28,537 bases of DNA from Streptomyces roseochromogenus subsp. oscitans DS 12.976 (GTDB lineage: Bacteria > Actinomycetota > Actinomycetes > Streptomycetales > Streptomycetaceae): contig NZ_CM002285.1 of the NCBI RefSeq assembly GCF_000497445.1, positions 4,695,333-4,723,869 on the forward strand, given 5' to 3'. Position numbers and translations under genes: made by a program. The notes beneath the pieces are model-generated. The model was not told the origin of the DNA and made no database searches. It saw only the letters and a list, made by a program, of their open reading frames with translations. Below, one piece after another: positions 15,790 through 22,250 of this stretch; position 1 is the stretch's first letter, and the number at the start of each line of letters is the position of its first letter.

Positions 15790-15888
15790 ATGTTCCTTCC
15801 CGACTACGGCAACCCCCGCGACCCCGGTTCCGATGACGCTCCCGCTCTGCGCTGGCAGGCGGAGGTCTACGAGGGCGACGAGGCCTGA
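15790..15888 (+). CDS. 32-aa acidic peptide, candidate secreted peptide/RiPP precursor
   Basis: The ATG at 15790 has a near-perfect AAAGGAG 8 nt upstream, the best ribosome site in the neighbourhood, and the frame ends at TGA 15886-15888. The peptide begins MFLPDYGNP and ends ALRWQAEVYEGDEA. It has four prolines, all in the first 18 residues, a single Trp (residue 22) and a strongly acidic overall composition. It has no Cys. Cleavage after Pro18 by the neighbouring prolyl oligopeptidase would release the 14-residue ALRWQAEVYEGDEA. A strong hairpin follows 40 bp later, a layout usual for precursor genes made in excess over processing genes. It is not similar to any precursor family I know. An N-terminally extended 72-aa form is possible. 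Confidence 0.6.
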   Translation: MFLPDYGNPRDPGSDDAPALRWQAEVYEGDEA

Positions 15889-15928
15889 GCGGCACCTGCC
15901 CCTCCGGGACACCCCGTGTGAACCGAGG

Positions 15929-15963
15929 AACGGCGGGGCCGGCGCCTACCTGGCCCCGCCGTT
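15929..15963 (+). terminator. Perfect 12-bp hairpin, probable attenuator after the peptide gene
   Basis: AACGGCGGGGCC (15929-15940) pairs perfectly with GGCCCCGCCGTT (15952-15963) around an 11-nt loop. It is followed by a short pyrimidine run (CTTCACATCC) rather than a clean U tract, so partial read-through into the oligopeptidase gene is likely. Confidence 0.7.
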
Positions 15964-16004
15964 CTTCACATCCGTACCCCCTCCCGCGCGCCCGAGGAAG
16001 CACC

Positions 16005-18170
16005 GTGTTGCCAGAGACCACCAGCGTCCACCCGCCCGCCGCCCGCGAGAACCTCGTCGAGACGGTGCACGGGCGGCCGGTTGCCGACCCTTACCGGTGG
16101 CTGGAGGACCTGACCAGCGACGCCTCGCGCGCGTGGGCCGAGGCCCAGGACACCCTGTTCGCCGCGCACCGGACGGCCTGGCCGGACCGGGACGCATGGG
16201 ACGAGCGGCTGAAGGCCCTGTCGGTGACCCGTCGGGTGTCCGCGCCGGTCTGGCGCGGCGGACGGCACTTCACCGAACGGCATCTGCCCGGCCGCGACCA
16301 GGCCGTGCTGTACGCCACCGGGGCGGACGGCACCGAGCGGTTCGTGGTGGACGCGGGCACACTGGCGCCGCAGGGCCGGGTACGGCTGGCCGGGTGGCGG
16401 CCCTCCTGGGAAGGCGACCTGGTGGCCTGTCAGTTCGCGGTGGACGGGGCCGACATCACCCGGCTGGTGGTGTACGCGGCCGACGGCGGGGGAGCCGTCG
16501 ATGAGCCCGTGGAGGGGCTGCGGCACTCGCCGGTGGCATGGCTGCCCGGCGGGCAGGCCTTCTACTACGTGGGCCCCGCGGCCGAGGGGCCGGACGGCAT
16601 GCTGCGGGTCAAACTGCACCGCCTGGGGCGGCCCGCCGGGGAGGATGAGGAGGTGTTCGGTGAACAGGCCGACGGATTCGCGTACTTCGGGCTGACCATC
16701 ACGCCCGACGGCGATCGGCTGGTCGTCTCCGTGGCCCGCGGAATCGCCCATCACAACGACCTGTGGCTGGCCGAGACCCCGGTGAACGACCCCGCGCGGC
16801 CGACGTGGCAGCGCTTGGTGGACGGCACGGAGACCAAGGCGCTCGCCTCGATCCGGCTGCACCGGGACGGCGGCGGACGCCTCCACACCGACCGGGGCGC
16901 GCCCCGCGGGAGGATCCTCGTCACGGACCGCACAGCGGCGCGCGGTGACGGCTGGCGGGAACTGGTACCGCAGGACCCGGACGCCGCTCTCGACGACAGT
17001 GTCCTGCTGGACGGGCTCGCTCTCGCGGAACCACTGCTGCTGGTGTGCTGGAGTCGGGCTGCCACCAGCCGGATCACCGTGCACCGGGCCGCGGACGGGA
17101 AACGCATCGGGGAGGTCCCGCTGCCCGGCAGCGGAACGGTCCGGGCGCTGCGGGGGCGTCCCGAAGGCGGCCACGAGGCGTGGTTCACGTACACCGACTT
17201 CGGCAAGCCACCGGCTGTCTTCGTCTTCGACGCGGTCAGCGGGCGGGTCGCACCGTGGCCCGGGCGCGGTGCGCCCCCCGGGCCCCGGGCGTCCGTGGAG
17301 CCGACCGGGGCACCCGGCTCCACGGCGGAGCTGCTCACCAGTCAGGTCCGGTACGAGGCCGACGACGGCACGCCGATCCTGCTCTTCCTCCTCAGCCGCG
17401 CCGACCAGCCGCTCAACCCGCCCGCCGGGCCGCCCCGGCCCGCCCTGCTCACCGCCTACGGCGGCTTCGGCGTCCCGATGCGCCCCGCCCACACCCCTTC
17501 CGCGCGAGCCTGGGCCCAAGCCGGCGGCGTGTACGCGGTGGCCTGCGTACGGGGCGGCGGCGAGCACGGCAACGCCTGGCACGCCGCCGGTCGTGGCGCC
17601 GCCAAGTCCCGTGCCGTGGACGACCTCAACGACGCCGCCCGGTATCTGATCGACCGGGGCATCACCGCGCCGGACCGGCTGGCCGCGACCGGCCAGTCCA
17701 ACGGCGGACTGCTGGTGACCGCCGCCCTGACCCGCCGCCCTGATCTGTACGCCGCCGTCGCCGCCATCGGGCCACTGTGCGACATGGCCCGCTACGAGCG
17801 CTTCGGCATCGGTCACACCTGGACAGCGGAGTACGGGACCGCCGTCGACCCCGGGCAGCTCGACGCACTCCTCGCCTACTCGCCGTATCACCAGGTACGT
17901 CCCGGCAGCCGCTACCCGGCCGTCCTGCTCTGCGGCGCCGACACCGACCAGCGCACCGGAGCCCAGCACGTGCGCAAGATGTGCGCGGCGTTGCAGCACG
18001 CCACAGCCTCCCCCGCTCCGGTCCTCATGCGCCGTACCACGACCGGCGGACACGCACACGCGTCAGCAGGAACGGCACACGATCTCACCGCAGACGTCAC
18101 CGCCTTCCTCGCCCACCACACCGGACTGCCCGCGCCGACGTCCGCGACCGCCGACGGATCGCCGCGTTGA
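16005..18170 (+). CDS. Prolyl oligopeptidase family serine peptidase (S9)
   Basis: The start is GTG 16005 after AGGAAG, giving 721 aa. The N-terminus ETVHGRPVADPYRWLEDLTS is the PREP hallmark, followed by a seven-bladed-propeller-sized region (about 70-420) and the alpha/beta hydrolase domain. The catalytic residues are visible: Ser565 in ATGQSNGG, Asp648 in GADTDQR, His683 in TTGGHAHAS, with AYGGFGVP upstream. Such enzymes cut after Pro in peptides shorter than about 30 residues. No signal peptide is present, so it acts in the cytosol. Its place between a 32-aa Pro-containing peptide and an exporter suggests leader removal before export, as with class III lanthipeptide POPs. A general housekeeping role is the alternative. 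Lasso isopeptidases are also S9 relatives, but this one has the canonical PREP N-terminus. Confidence 0.93.
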   Translation: MLPETTSVHPPAARENLVETVHGRPVADPYRWLEDLTSDASRAWAEAQDTLFAAHRTAWPDRDAWDERLKALSVTRRVSAPVWRGGRHFTERHLPGRDQAVLYATGADGTERFVVDAGTLAPQGRVRLAGWRPSWEGDLVACQFAVDGADITRLVVYAADGGGAVDEPVEGLRHSPVAWLPGGQAFYYVGPAAEGPDGMLRVKLHRLGRPAGEDEEVFGEQADGFAYFGLTITPDGDRLVVSVARGIAHHNDLWLAETPVNDPARPTWQRLVDGTETKALASIRLHRDGGGRLHTDRGAPRGRILVTDRTAARGDGWRELVPQDPDAALDDSVLLDGLALAEPLLLVCWSRAATSRITVHRAADGKRIGEVPLPGSGTVRALRGRPEGGHEAWFTYTDFGKPPAVFVFDAVSGRVAPWPGRGAPPGPRASVEPTGAPGSTAELLTSQVRYEADDGTPILLFLLSRADQPLNPPAGPPRPALLTAYGGFGVPMRPAHTPSARAWAQAGGVYAVACVRGGGEHGNAWHAAGRGAAKSRAVDDLNDAARYLIDRGITAPDRLAATGQSNGGLLVTAALTRRPDLYAAVAAIGPLCDMARYERFGIGHTWTAEYGTAVDPGQLDALLAYSPYHQVRPGSRYPAVLLCGADTDQRTGAQHVRKMCAALQHATASPAPVLMRRTTTGGHAHASAGTAHDLTADVTAFLAHHTGLPAPTSATADGSPR

Positions 18171-18243
18171 TCCCTGAGCGAGTCGCCCAGCCCGCCCACC
18201 CCGCCCGAGGCGGAGAGAAGCAGAGAGAACCGGTGATGCCCGC

Positions 18244-20655
18244 GTGTCCCGCTACGTCACCCCGCCCGCAGAACCGCACGGCCATCAGCACCCGGTCCGC
18301 GGTCCGCTGAGGCTCCGGTCGGCCGTGCCCGGGCGGCAGCGGTGGGAAGCTCCCGTCCTCGCCGGGCGCCCCCGGCTCGCCGGGCTGCTCACCGCCGTAC
18401 TGGGCAAAAGCCCCGGTGTCACCGGCGTCCGAGCCAGCGCGGTGACCGGCAGCGTGCTCGTACACCACGATCCGGCGCTCGGTGCGGCGGATATCGGCGC
18501 ACAGCTCCGGGCGGTCCTGGACGACCTTCTGCGACAGGTGGGGACGCAGAGCCAGGTCCCCCAACCGTCGGCCGAGCCAGTCCGGACCCGTGAACAGGCT
18601 GGTGATCCGGCCGGGGCTCATCAGGCCACCCGGTCCGGTGTCCGCCCCCGCATGCTGGTGGCCGGCGGTGCCGCGGCCTCCCTCGCCCTGGGCGGCTCCG
18701 GGCTGCTCCTGGGCCCCTGGGTGGCTCTGGGTGCGGTCGGCGCCGCCACCACGCTGCTGATCCGCCGGGCCTGGCATGAGACGAGCGACCCACGAAAGCT
18801 GCCCGCCTCACCGCTGAAGCCCGCCGAGGCGGCCCGTCCCGTCGGGAACGCCGGCGCACCTCCGCTGCTGCGCCTGGCCAGGAGGCACCGGCGCCGGATC
18901 GGCCGCGCCGCAGGACTGTCGGCCGCCGCTGAACTCGCCGAACTGGGCGTCTTCACCAGCCTCGGCGCGCTGCCGCTACTCCTCGCCCGCGGCAGCAGCC
19001 CGGTGCTCACCGCGCTGGGCGTGACCGGAACCCTCCCCCAGCTGGGCGTGCTCACCGCCGTCGCCGCGCTGGCGAAGCTCATCCAGGCGGCCCTGTCCTA
19101 CCGGGCCGACCTCGCCTGGCGCACCCTCGGTCAGGACGTGGAACACGAGTTGCGCAGCGAGGTGTATCCCCATGTACAACGGCTGCCCCTGCGGGACCTG
19201 GAGGGCGAGCGGACCACGCGGATCGCCGGTGTGCTGAGCGCGGACATCCCACACGTCGGCGCCTTCCTCGCCCACGGCCCCGGCGAACTGGTCCAGCTCG
19301 CCACCTGTTTCCTGGTGATGGCGCCCGCCTTTCTCCTCCTCGCCCCCCGGCTCGCCTGGGCCGCCTTCCTCCCCGTCCCGGTCATCACCTGGCTCTCCCT
19401 GCGGCACCACTCCCGCTCCGGGCGCGCCTACGCGGCCGTGGGCGACCGCAGGGTCCGGCTGAACAGCCAGGTCATCAACACCCTGGAAGGCAGTGCCACC
19501 GTCAAGAGCTTCTGCACCGAGGCCGAGGAGGCCGCCCGTGTGGAGCGGCTGAGCGACGCGTGCCGCAACGACACCCGGCTCAACGACCGGGAGACGGCTC
19601 GGCACATCCAGACCGTCGGCACGTGTGCCAGCCTCTCCCTGCTCGGTACCGGACTGCTCGCCGCCCGCGACGTGTTCCGGGGCACTCTGTCCCTGAGTTC
19701 CTTCAACACCCTGCTCGCCCTGCCCAGCCCGGTGCTGTATCGGCTCACCCGGATCGGCACGACCTTGGAGCAGTACCAGCACACACTGGCCGCGCTCGAC
19801 CGTGTCGAACACCTGCGGAACCTGCCGACCGAGCCGGACGAGGGCGGACGCCCTCTGGATCCCGGACGGGTCGAGGGTGAGCTGGTACTCGACGGGGTCA
19901 CCTTCGCGTACCCGGGGCGCCCCCCTGTGCTGCGGGACACCCGGTTGCGATTCGTGTCCGGCCGTACGACCGCCATCGTGGGTGCGACCGGGGCCGGCAA
20001 GACCACCATCGCCAAACTACTCATGCGGTTCCAGGACCCGGTGGCGGGCCGGATCCTGCTCGACGGCCAGGACATCCGGGAGCTACGCCTGCAGGACCTG
20101 CGGCGCTGCATCGGTTTCGTCGCCCAGGACGCCTTCCTGTTCGACGGCACGATCGCCGAGAACATCGCCTACGGCACCCCGCACGCGGAGCACGCAGCCA
20201 TCGTCGGTGCCGCAGGCATCGCGCAGGCGTCCGGGTTCATCGAAGCACTGCCGCAGGGGTACGACACGGTGGTGGGCGAGCGGGGAGCTGCACTGTCCGG
20301 CGGTCAGCGTCAGCGCATCGCGCTGGCCCGCACCATCCTCAAGGACCCTCCGGTCGTCATCCTCGACGAAGCGACGTCGGCCGTCGACAACGACACCGAA
20401 GCCGCCATCCAGCACGCCCTCCGGAACTTCACTGCCGGCCGCACCACCGTGGTCATCGCCCACCGGCTCTCCACCATCCGGCACGCCGACTGGATTCACG
20501 TCATGAACGAGAACGGGACCATGGTGGAGGAGGGAGCCCACCAGGACCTTCTCACGCAAGACGGGCAGTACGCGTCGCTGTGGCGACTACAGACCGGAAT
20601 GCCTGAGCGGGACCCCGAGGATGCCGGGAGAGTACTGGTCACGGCCACACATTGA
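18244..20655 (+). CDS. ABC exporter half-transporter with N-terminal HMA-like domain
   Basis: This 803-aa protein starts at GTG 18244, 73 bp after the peptidase. Residues about 20-95 (LRLRSAVPGRQRWEAPVLAG, then GVTGVRASAVTGSVLVHHDP) match an HMA_2-type heavy-metal-associated-like fold but without CxxC. A linker and a hydrophobic pair (about 138-175) follow, then the six-helix type I exporter core (about 215-510) and the nucleotide-binding domain: Walker A GATGAGKTT (580-588), signature LSGGQ (684-688), Walker B VVILDE with Asp708 and Glu709, and H-loop His740 in IAHRLS. There is no C39 peptidase domain, so the cargo must be pre-trimmed, which suits the upstream peptidase. Cargo may be the 32-aa gene product and/or the lasso peptide. 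Confidence 0.9.
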   Translation: MSRYVTPPAEPHGHQHPVRGPLRLRSAVPGRQRWEAPVLAGRPRLAGLLTAVLGKSPGVTGVRASAVTGSVLVHHDPALGAADIGAQLRAVLDDLLRQVGTQSQVPQPSAEPVRTREQAGDPAGAHQATRSGVRPRMLVAGGAAASLALGGSGLLLGPWVALGAVGAATTLLIRRAWHETSDPRKLPASPLKPAEAARPVGNAGAPPLLRLARRHRRRIGRAAGLSAAAELAELGVFTSLGALPLLLARGSSPVLTALGVTGTLPQLGVLTAVAALAKLIQAALSYRADLAWRTLGQDVEHELRSEVYPHVQRLPLRDLEGERTTRIAGVLSADIPHVGAFLAHGPGELVQLATCFLVMAPAFLLLAPRLAWAAFLPVPVITWLSLRHHSRSGRAYAAVGDRRVRLNSQVINTLEGSATVKSFCTEAEEAARVERLSDACRNDTRLNDRETARHIQTVGTCASLSLLGTGLLAARDVFRGTLSLSSFNTLLALPSPVLYRLTRIGTTLEQYQHTLAALDRVEHLRNLPTEPDEGGRPLDPGRVEGELVLDGVTFAYPGRPPVLRDTRLRFVSGRTTAIVGATGAGKTTIAKLLMRFQDPVAGRILLDGQDIRELRLQDLRRCIGFVAQDAFLFDGTIAENIAYGTPHAEHAAIVGAAGIAQASGFIEALPQGYDTVVGERGAALSGGQRQRIALARTILKDPPVVILDEATSAVDNDTEAAIQHALRNFTAGRTTVVIAHRLSTIRHADWIHVMNENGTMVEEGAHQDLLTQDGQYASLWRLQTGMPERDPEDAGRVLVTATH

Positions 20656-20913
20656 CGCCCTGCTCAACACCGCGAACTCCTGGATCAGAGAGCGGCTCGA
20701 CGTGCCCCGGATTCGGCGGACGCGGTGTTCAGATCCCGGACGGCGAACACGCCGTGCACGCCTTGCCCGCCTCAGCTCGGGGCGCCCTGAAGGGCAGAAC
20801 GACGGGCGCGACCACCAGGGCAACTGCCGCATGCAGCAGTTGTTCCGGCGGTCGCGGCCGGGCCGGGATTTCCTGGTCGCTCCCGACCCCGCCGCGGACT
20901 ACGCCTGCGCGGA

Positions 20914-21087
20914 CTACGTGTGCACGGCCGAGGCACTGTCCGGGTCGAGGCTGTCGATCTTCACGTAGAGGTCGTCCTGGTTGCCGATGTCGGGGACTGC
21001 CACACCGCTGACCGAAGGAACGAAGCAGACCGCGGAATGGCGCAGGTCCGCTTTGCCACCGCCGTCGGTCCGGGCATTTGTCAGCAC
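20914..21087 (-). CDS. Possible 57-aa small protein
   Basis: From GTG 21087 the frame reads on to TAG 20916-20914, with a coding-like body: KADLRHSAVCFVPSVSGV, then PDIGNQDDLYVKIDSLDPDS. Codon third positions are G/C-rich in this frame only. The GTG lies within an inverted repeat and there is no clear ribosome site, so the start is uncertain. It may be the remnant of a longer gene. No family is recognised. Confidence 0.35.
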   Translation of the reverse strand: MLTNARTDGGGKADLRHSAVCFVPSVSGVAVPDIGNQDDLYVKIDSLDPDSASAVHT

Positions 21088-21109
21088 CGCCGTGCTGACA
21101 CGTCAACAC
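21083..21109. repeat. Nested inverted repeats, near copy of the 10.6-kb palindrome
   Basis: GTCAGCAC (21080-21087) and GTGCTGAC (21092-21099) form an inverted repeat with a 4-nt spacer. The second arm pairs again with GTCAACAC (21102-21109, one mismatch). CCGTGCTGACACGTCA at 21090-21105 is identical to 10617-10632. Confidence 0.6.
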
Positions 21110-21121
21110 GGGAACCGGGAC

Positions 21122-21161
21122 AAAAACACCCCCCTGACAGCGTTTCCGCAGGTCAGAGGGG
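21122..21161 (-). terminator. Intrinsic terminator of tRNA-Ala
   Basis: On the minus strand a stem of nine pairs with one bulged base (21152-21161 with 21130-21138, loop 13 nt) is followed at once by a GTGTTTTTG tract (bases 21121-21129). It starts about 10 nt after the tRNA 3' end, the expected layout for a tRNA terminator. Confidence 0.75.
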
Positions 21162-21171
21162 TATCTGATTG

Positions 21172-21244
21172 TGGAGCCTAGGGGAGTCGAACCCCTGACA
21201 TCCGCCATGCAAAGACGGCGCTCTACCAACTGAGCTAAGGCCCC
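21172..21244 (-). tRNA. tRNA-Ala (anticodon TGC)
   Basis: The minus strand folds into a full cloverleaf of 73 nt: acceptor GGGGCCT with AGGCTCC (one G-U pair), D arm TTAGCTCAGTTGGTAGAGC, anticodon loop with TTTGCAT giving the UGC anticodon, and T arm GGGGTTCGACTCCCC. The discriminator is A and CCA is not encoded. The accessory DNA lies on its 3' side, the side where tRNA-targeting integrases act. Confidence 0.97.
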
Positions 21245-21426
21245 GGGAAGCAGCGACCTGCCGGAGGTGTCGCGTTCCGGCGGGTGCCGCAGACCAGAGT
21301 ACCGGGTCACCCCCGGTGTTCCGCAAAAAGATGGGGGTCCCCGCAGATGACCACTCTCCGTAAGATGCTCGACGTGGTTCGCTACAGCGAACCGCGGTTT
21401 TTCAGGGGAAGCGATGGGGAGACGCA

Positions 21427-21975
21427 ATGGACGCCGCACAGCAGGAAGCCACCGCGAGAGCGCGGGAGCTGCAGCGGAACTGGTACGGAGAGCCGTTGGG
21501 GGCGCTCTTCCGTAAGCTCATCGAAGATCTCGGGCTCAATCAGGCCCGTCTCGCGGCGGTCCTGGGGCTGTCCGCTCCGATGCTCTCGCAGCTGATGAGC
21601 GGCCAGCGCGCGAAGATCGGCAATCCCGCCGTGGTCCAGCGGGTGCAGCTGTTGCAGGAGCTGGCGGCCCAGGTCGCGGACGGCAGCGTGAGCGCCGCCG
21701 AGGCGACCGGGCGCATGGAGGAGATCAAGAAGTCGCAGGGGGGCTCCGTGCTCAGCAACACCACCCAGACCACGAGCGGTTCGGGCGCGCCGACGGTCAA
21801 GCGGGTGGTCCGCGAGATCCAGTCGCTGCTGCGCTCGGTGGCCGCCGCGGGCGACATCATCGACGCTGCCGACAGCCTCGCCCCGACCCATCCGGAACTG
21901 GCGGAGTTCCTCCGCGTCTACGGCGCCGGCCGCACCTCCGACGCCGTCGCGCACTACCAGTCGCACCAGAACTAG
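21427..21975 (+). CDS. Conserved helix-turn-helix DNA-binding protein
   Basis: This 182-aa protein starts at ATG 21427 with GGGGAGA upstream. An XRE-like HTH lies at about residues 35-62 (DLGLNQARLAAVLGLSAPML followed by SQLMSGQRAKI). A helical middle part, a Ser/Thr/Gly-rich linker (about 100-120) and a C-terminal helical part (VVREIQSLLRSVAAAGDIIDAA) follow. I recall a closely similar protein next to tRNA-Ala and a protein kinase in Streptomyces chromosomes, so it is probably core genome. It may be a substrate or regulator linked to the kinase downstream, but nothing in the sequence proves that. Confidence 0.8.
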   Translation: MDAAQQEATARARELQRNWYGEPLGALFRKLIEDLGLNQARLAAVLGLSAPMLSQLMSGQRAKIGNPAVVQRVQLLQELAAQVADGSVSAAEATGRMEEIKKSQGGSVLSNTTQTTSGSGAPTVKRVVREIQSLLRSVAAAGDIIDAADSLAPTHPELAEFLRVYGAGRTSDAVAHYQSHQN

Positions 21976-22081
21976 CGGCCACGGCCCGGTTCACGGAGGA
22001 GGTCCGGGAGCCGGGCCGGGGCCCAGGTCCATGGGGGGATCGGGGGACCAGTCCTCAAGCGGGGACGGGGTCGTATCACTC

Positions 22082-22110
22082 ATCTCAGTCATCTCACTGA
22101 TCTCAGTCAT
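22082..22110. repeat. 9-bp tandem repeat (three copies)
   Basis: ATCTCAGTC, ATCTCACTG and ATCTCAGTC stand in tandem from 22082 to 22108, in the kinase leader region. They are followed by a purine-rich G/A tract from 22112 to about 22245. Confidence 0.6.
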
Positions 22111-22250
22111 TGCGGGGGAGAGACCGGGGAAGAGACGGGAGGGAGAGACCGGGGGAAGATCAGGGAGAAGGTCAGGGGGAAGCGCGGGAAGCGGGGAAGT
22201 AAGGGGACAGAGGGACTGGCGGGGGCCAGGGGGAGGAGTGATGGGCTGTC

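Larger units (their letters stand above)
20656..21171. other. Mostly gene-free border segment next to tRNA-Ala
   Basis: No strong gene is visible on the + strand. The + frame starting at 20621 continues only over the exporter's end and then turns Arg-rich without family features. The minus strand has one possible 57-aa frame (20914-21087). The last 100 bp hold the inverted repeats and the tRNA terminator described separately. Confidence 0.5.

Noticed and set aside
15670..15888. Extended 72-aa form of the small peptide
   Set aside because: The optimal ribosome site lies directly before ATG 15790 and none is seen before ATG 15670; kept only as an alternative start.
15790..15888. Second lasso precursor
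   Set aside because: There is a YxxP (YGNP), but the required PxL, GxF and Thr(-2) positions are absent, so lasso maturation is unlikely.
15966..18059. 697-codon minus-strand frame over the peptidase gene
   Set aside because: It is a mirror of the POP gene, which has its complete catalytic triad in the + frame.
18235..18309. 24-aa ORF (ATG 18235) just before the exporter
   Set aside because: It overlaps the exporter start in another frame, has a mediocre ribosome site, and shows no precursor-like pattern.
10531..21244. Complete integrative element with integrase
   Set aside because: No integrase, excisionase, replication or transfer gene is visible and the tRNA 3' end is not duplicated, so only border motifs are reported.
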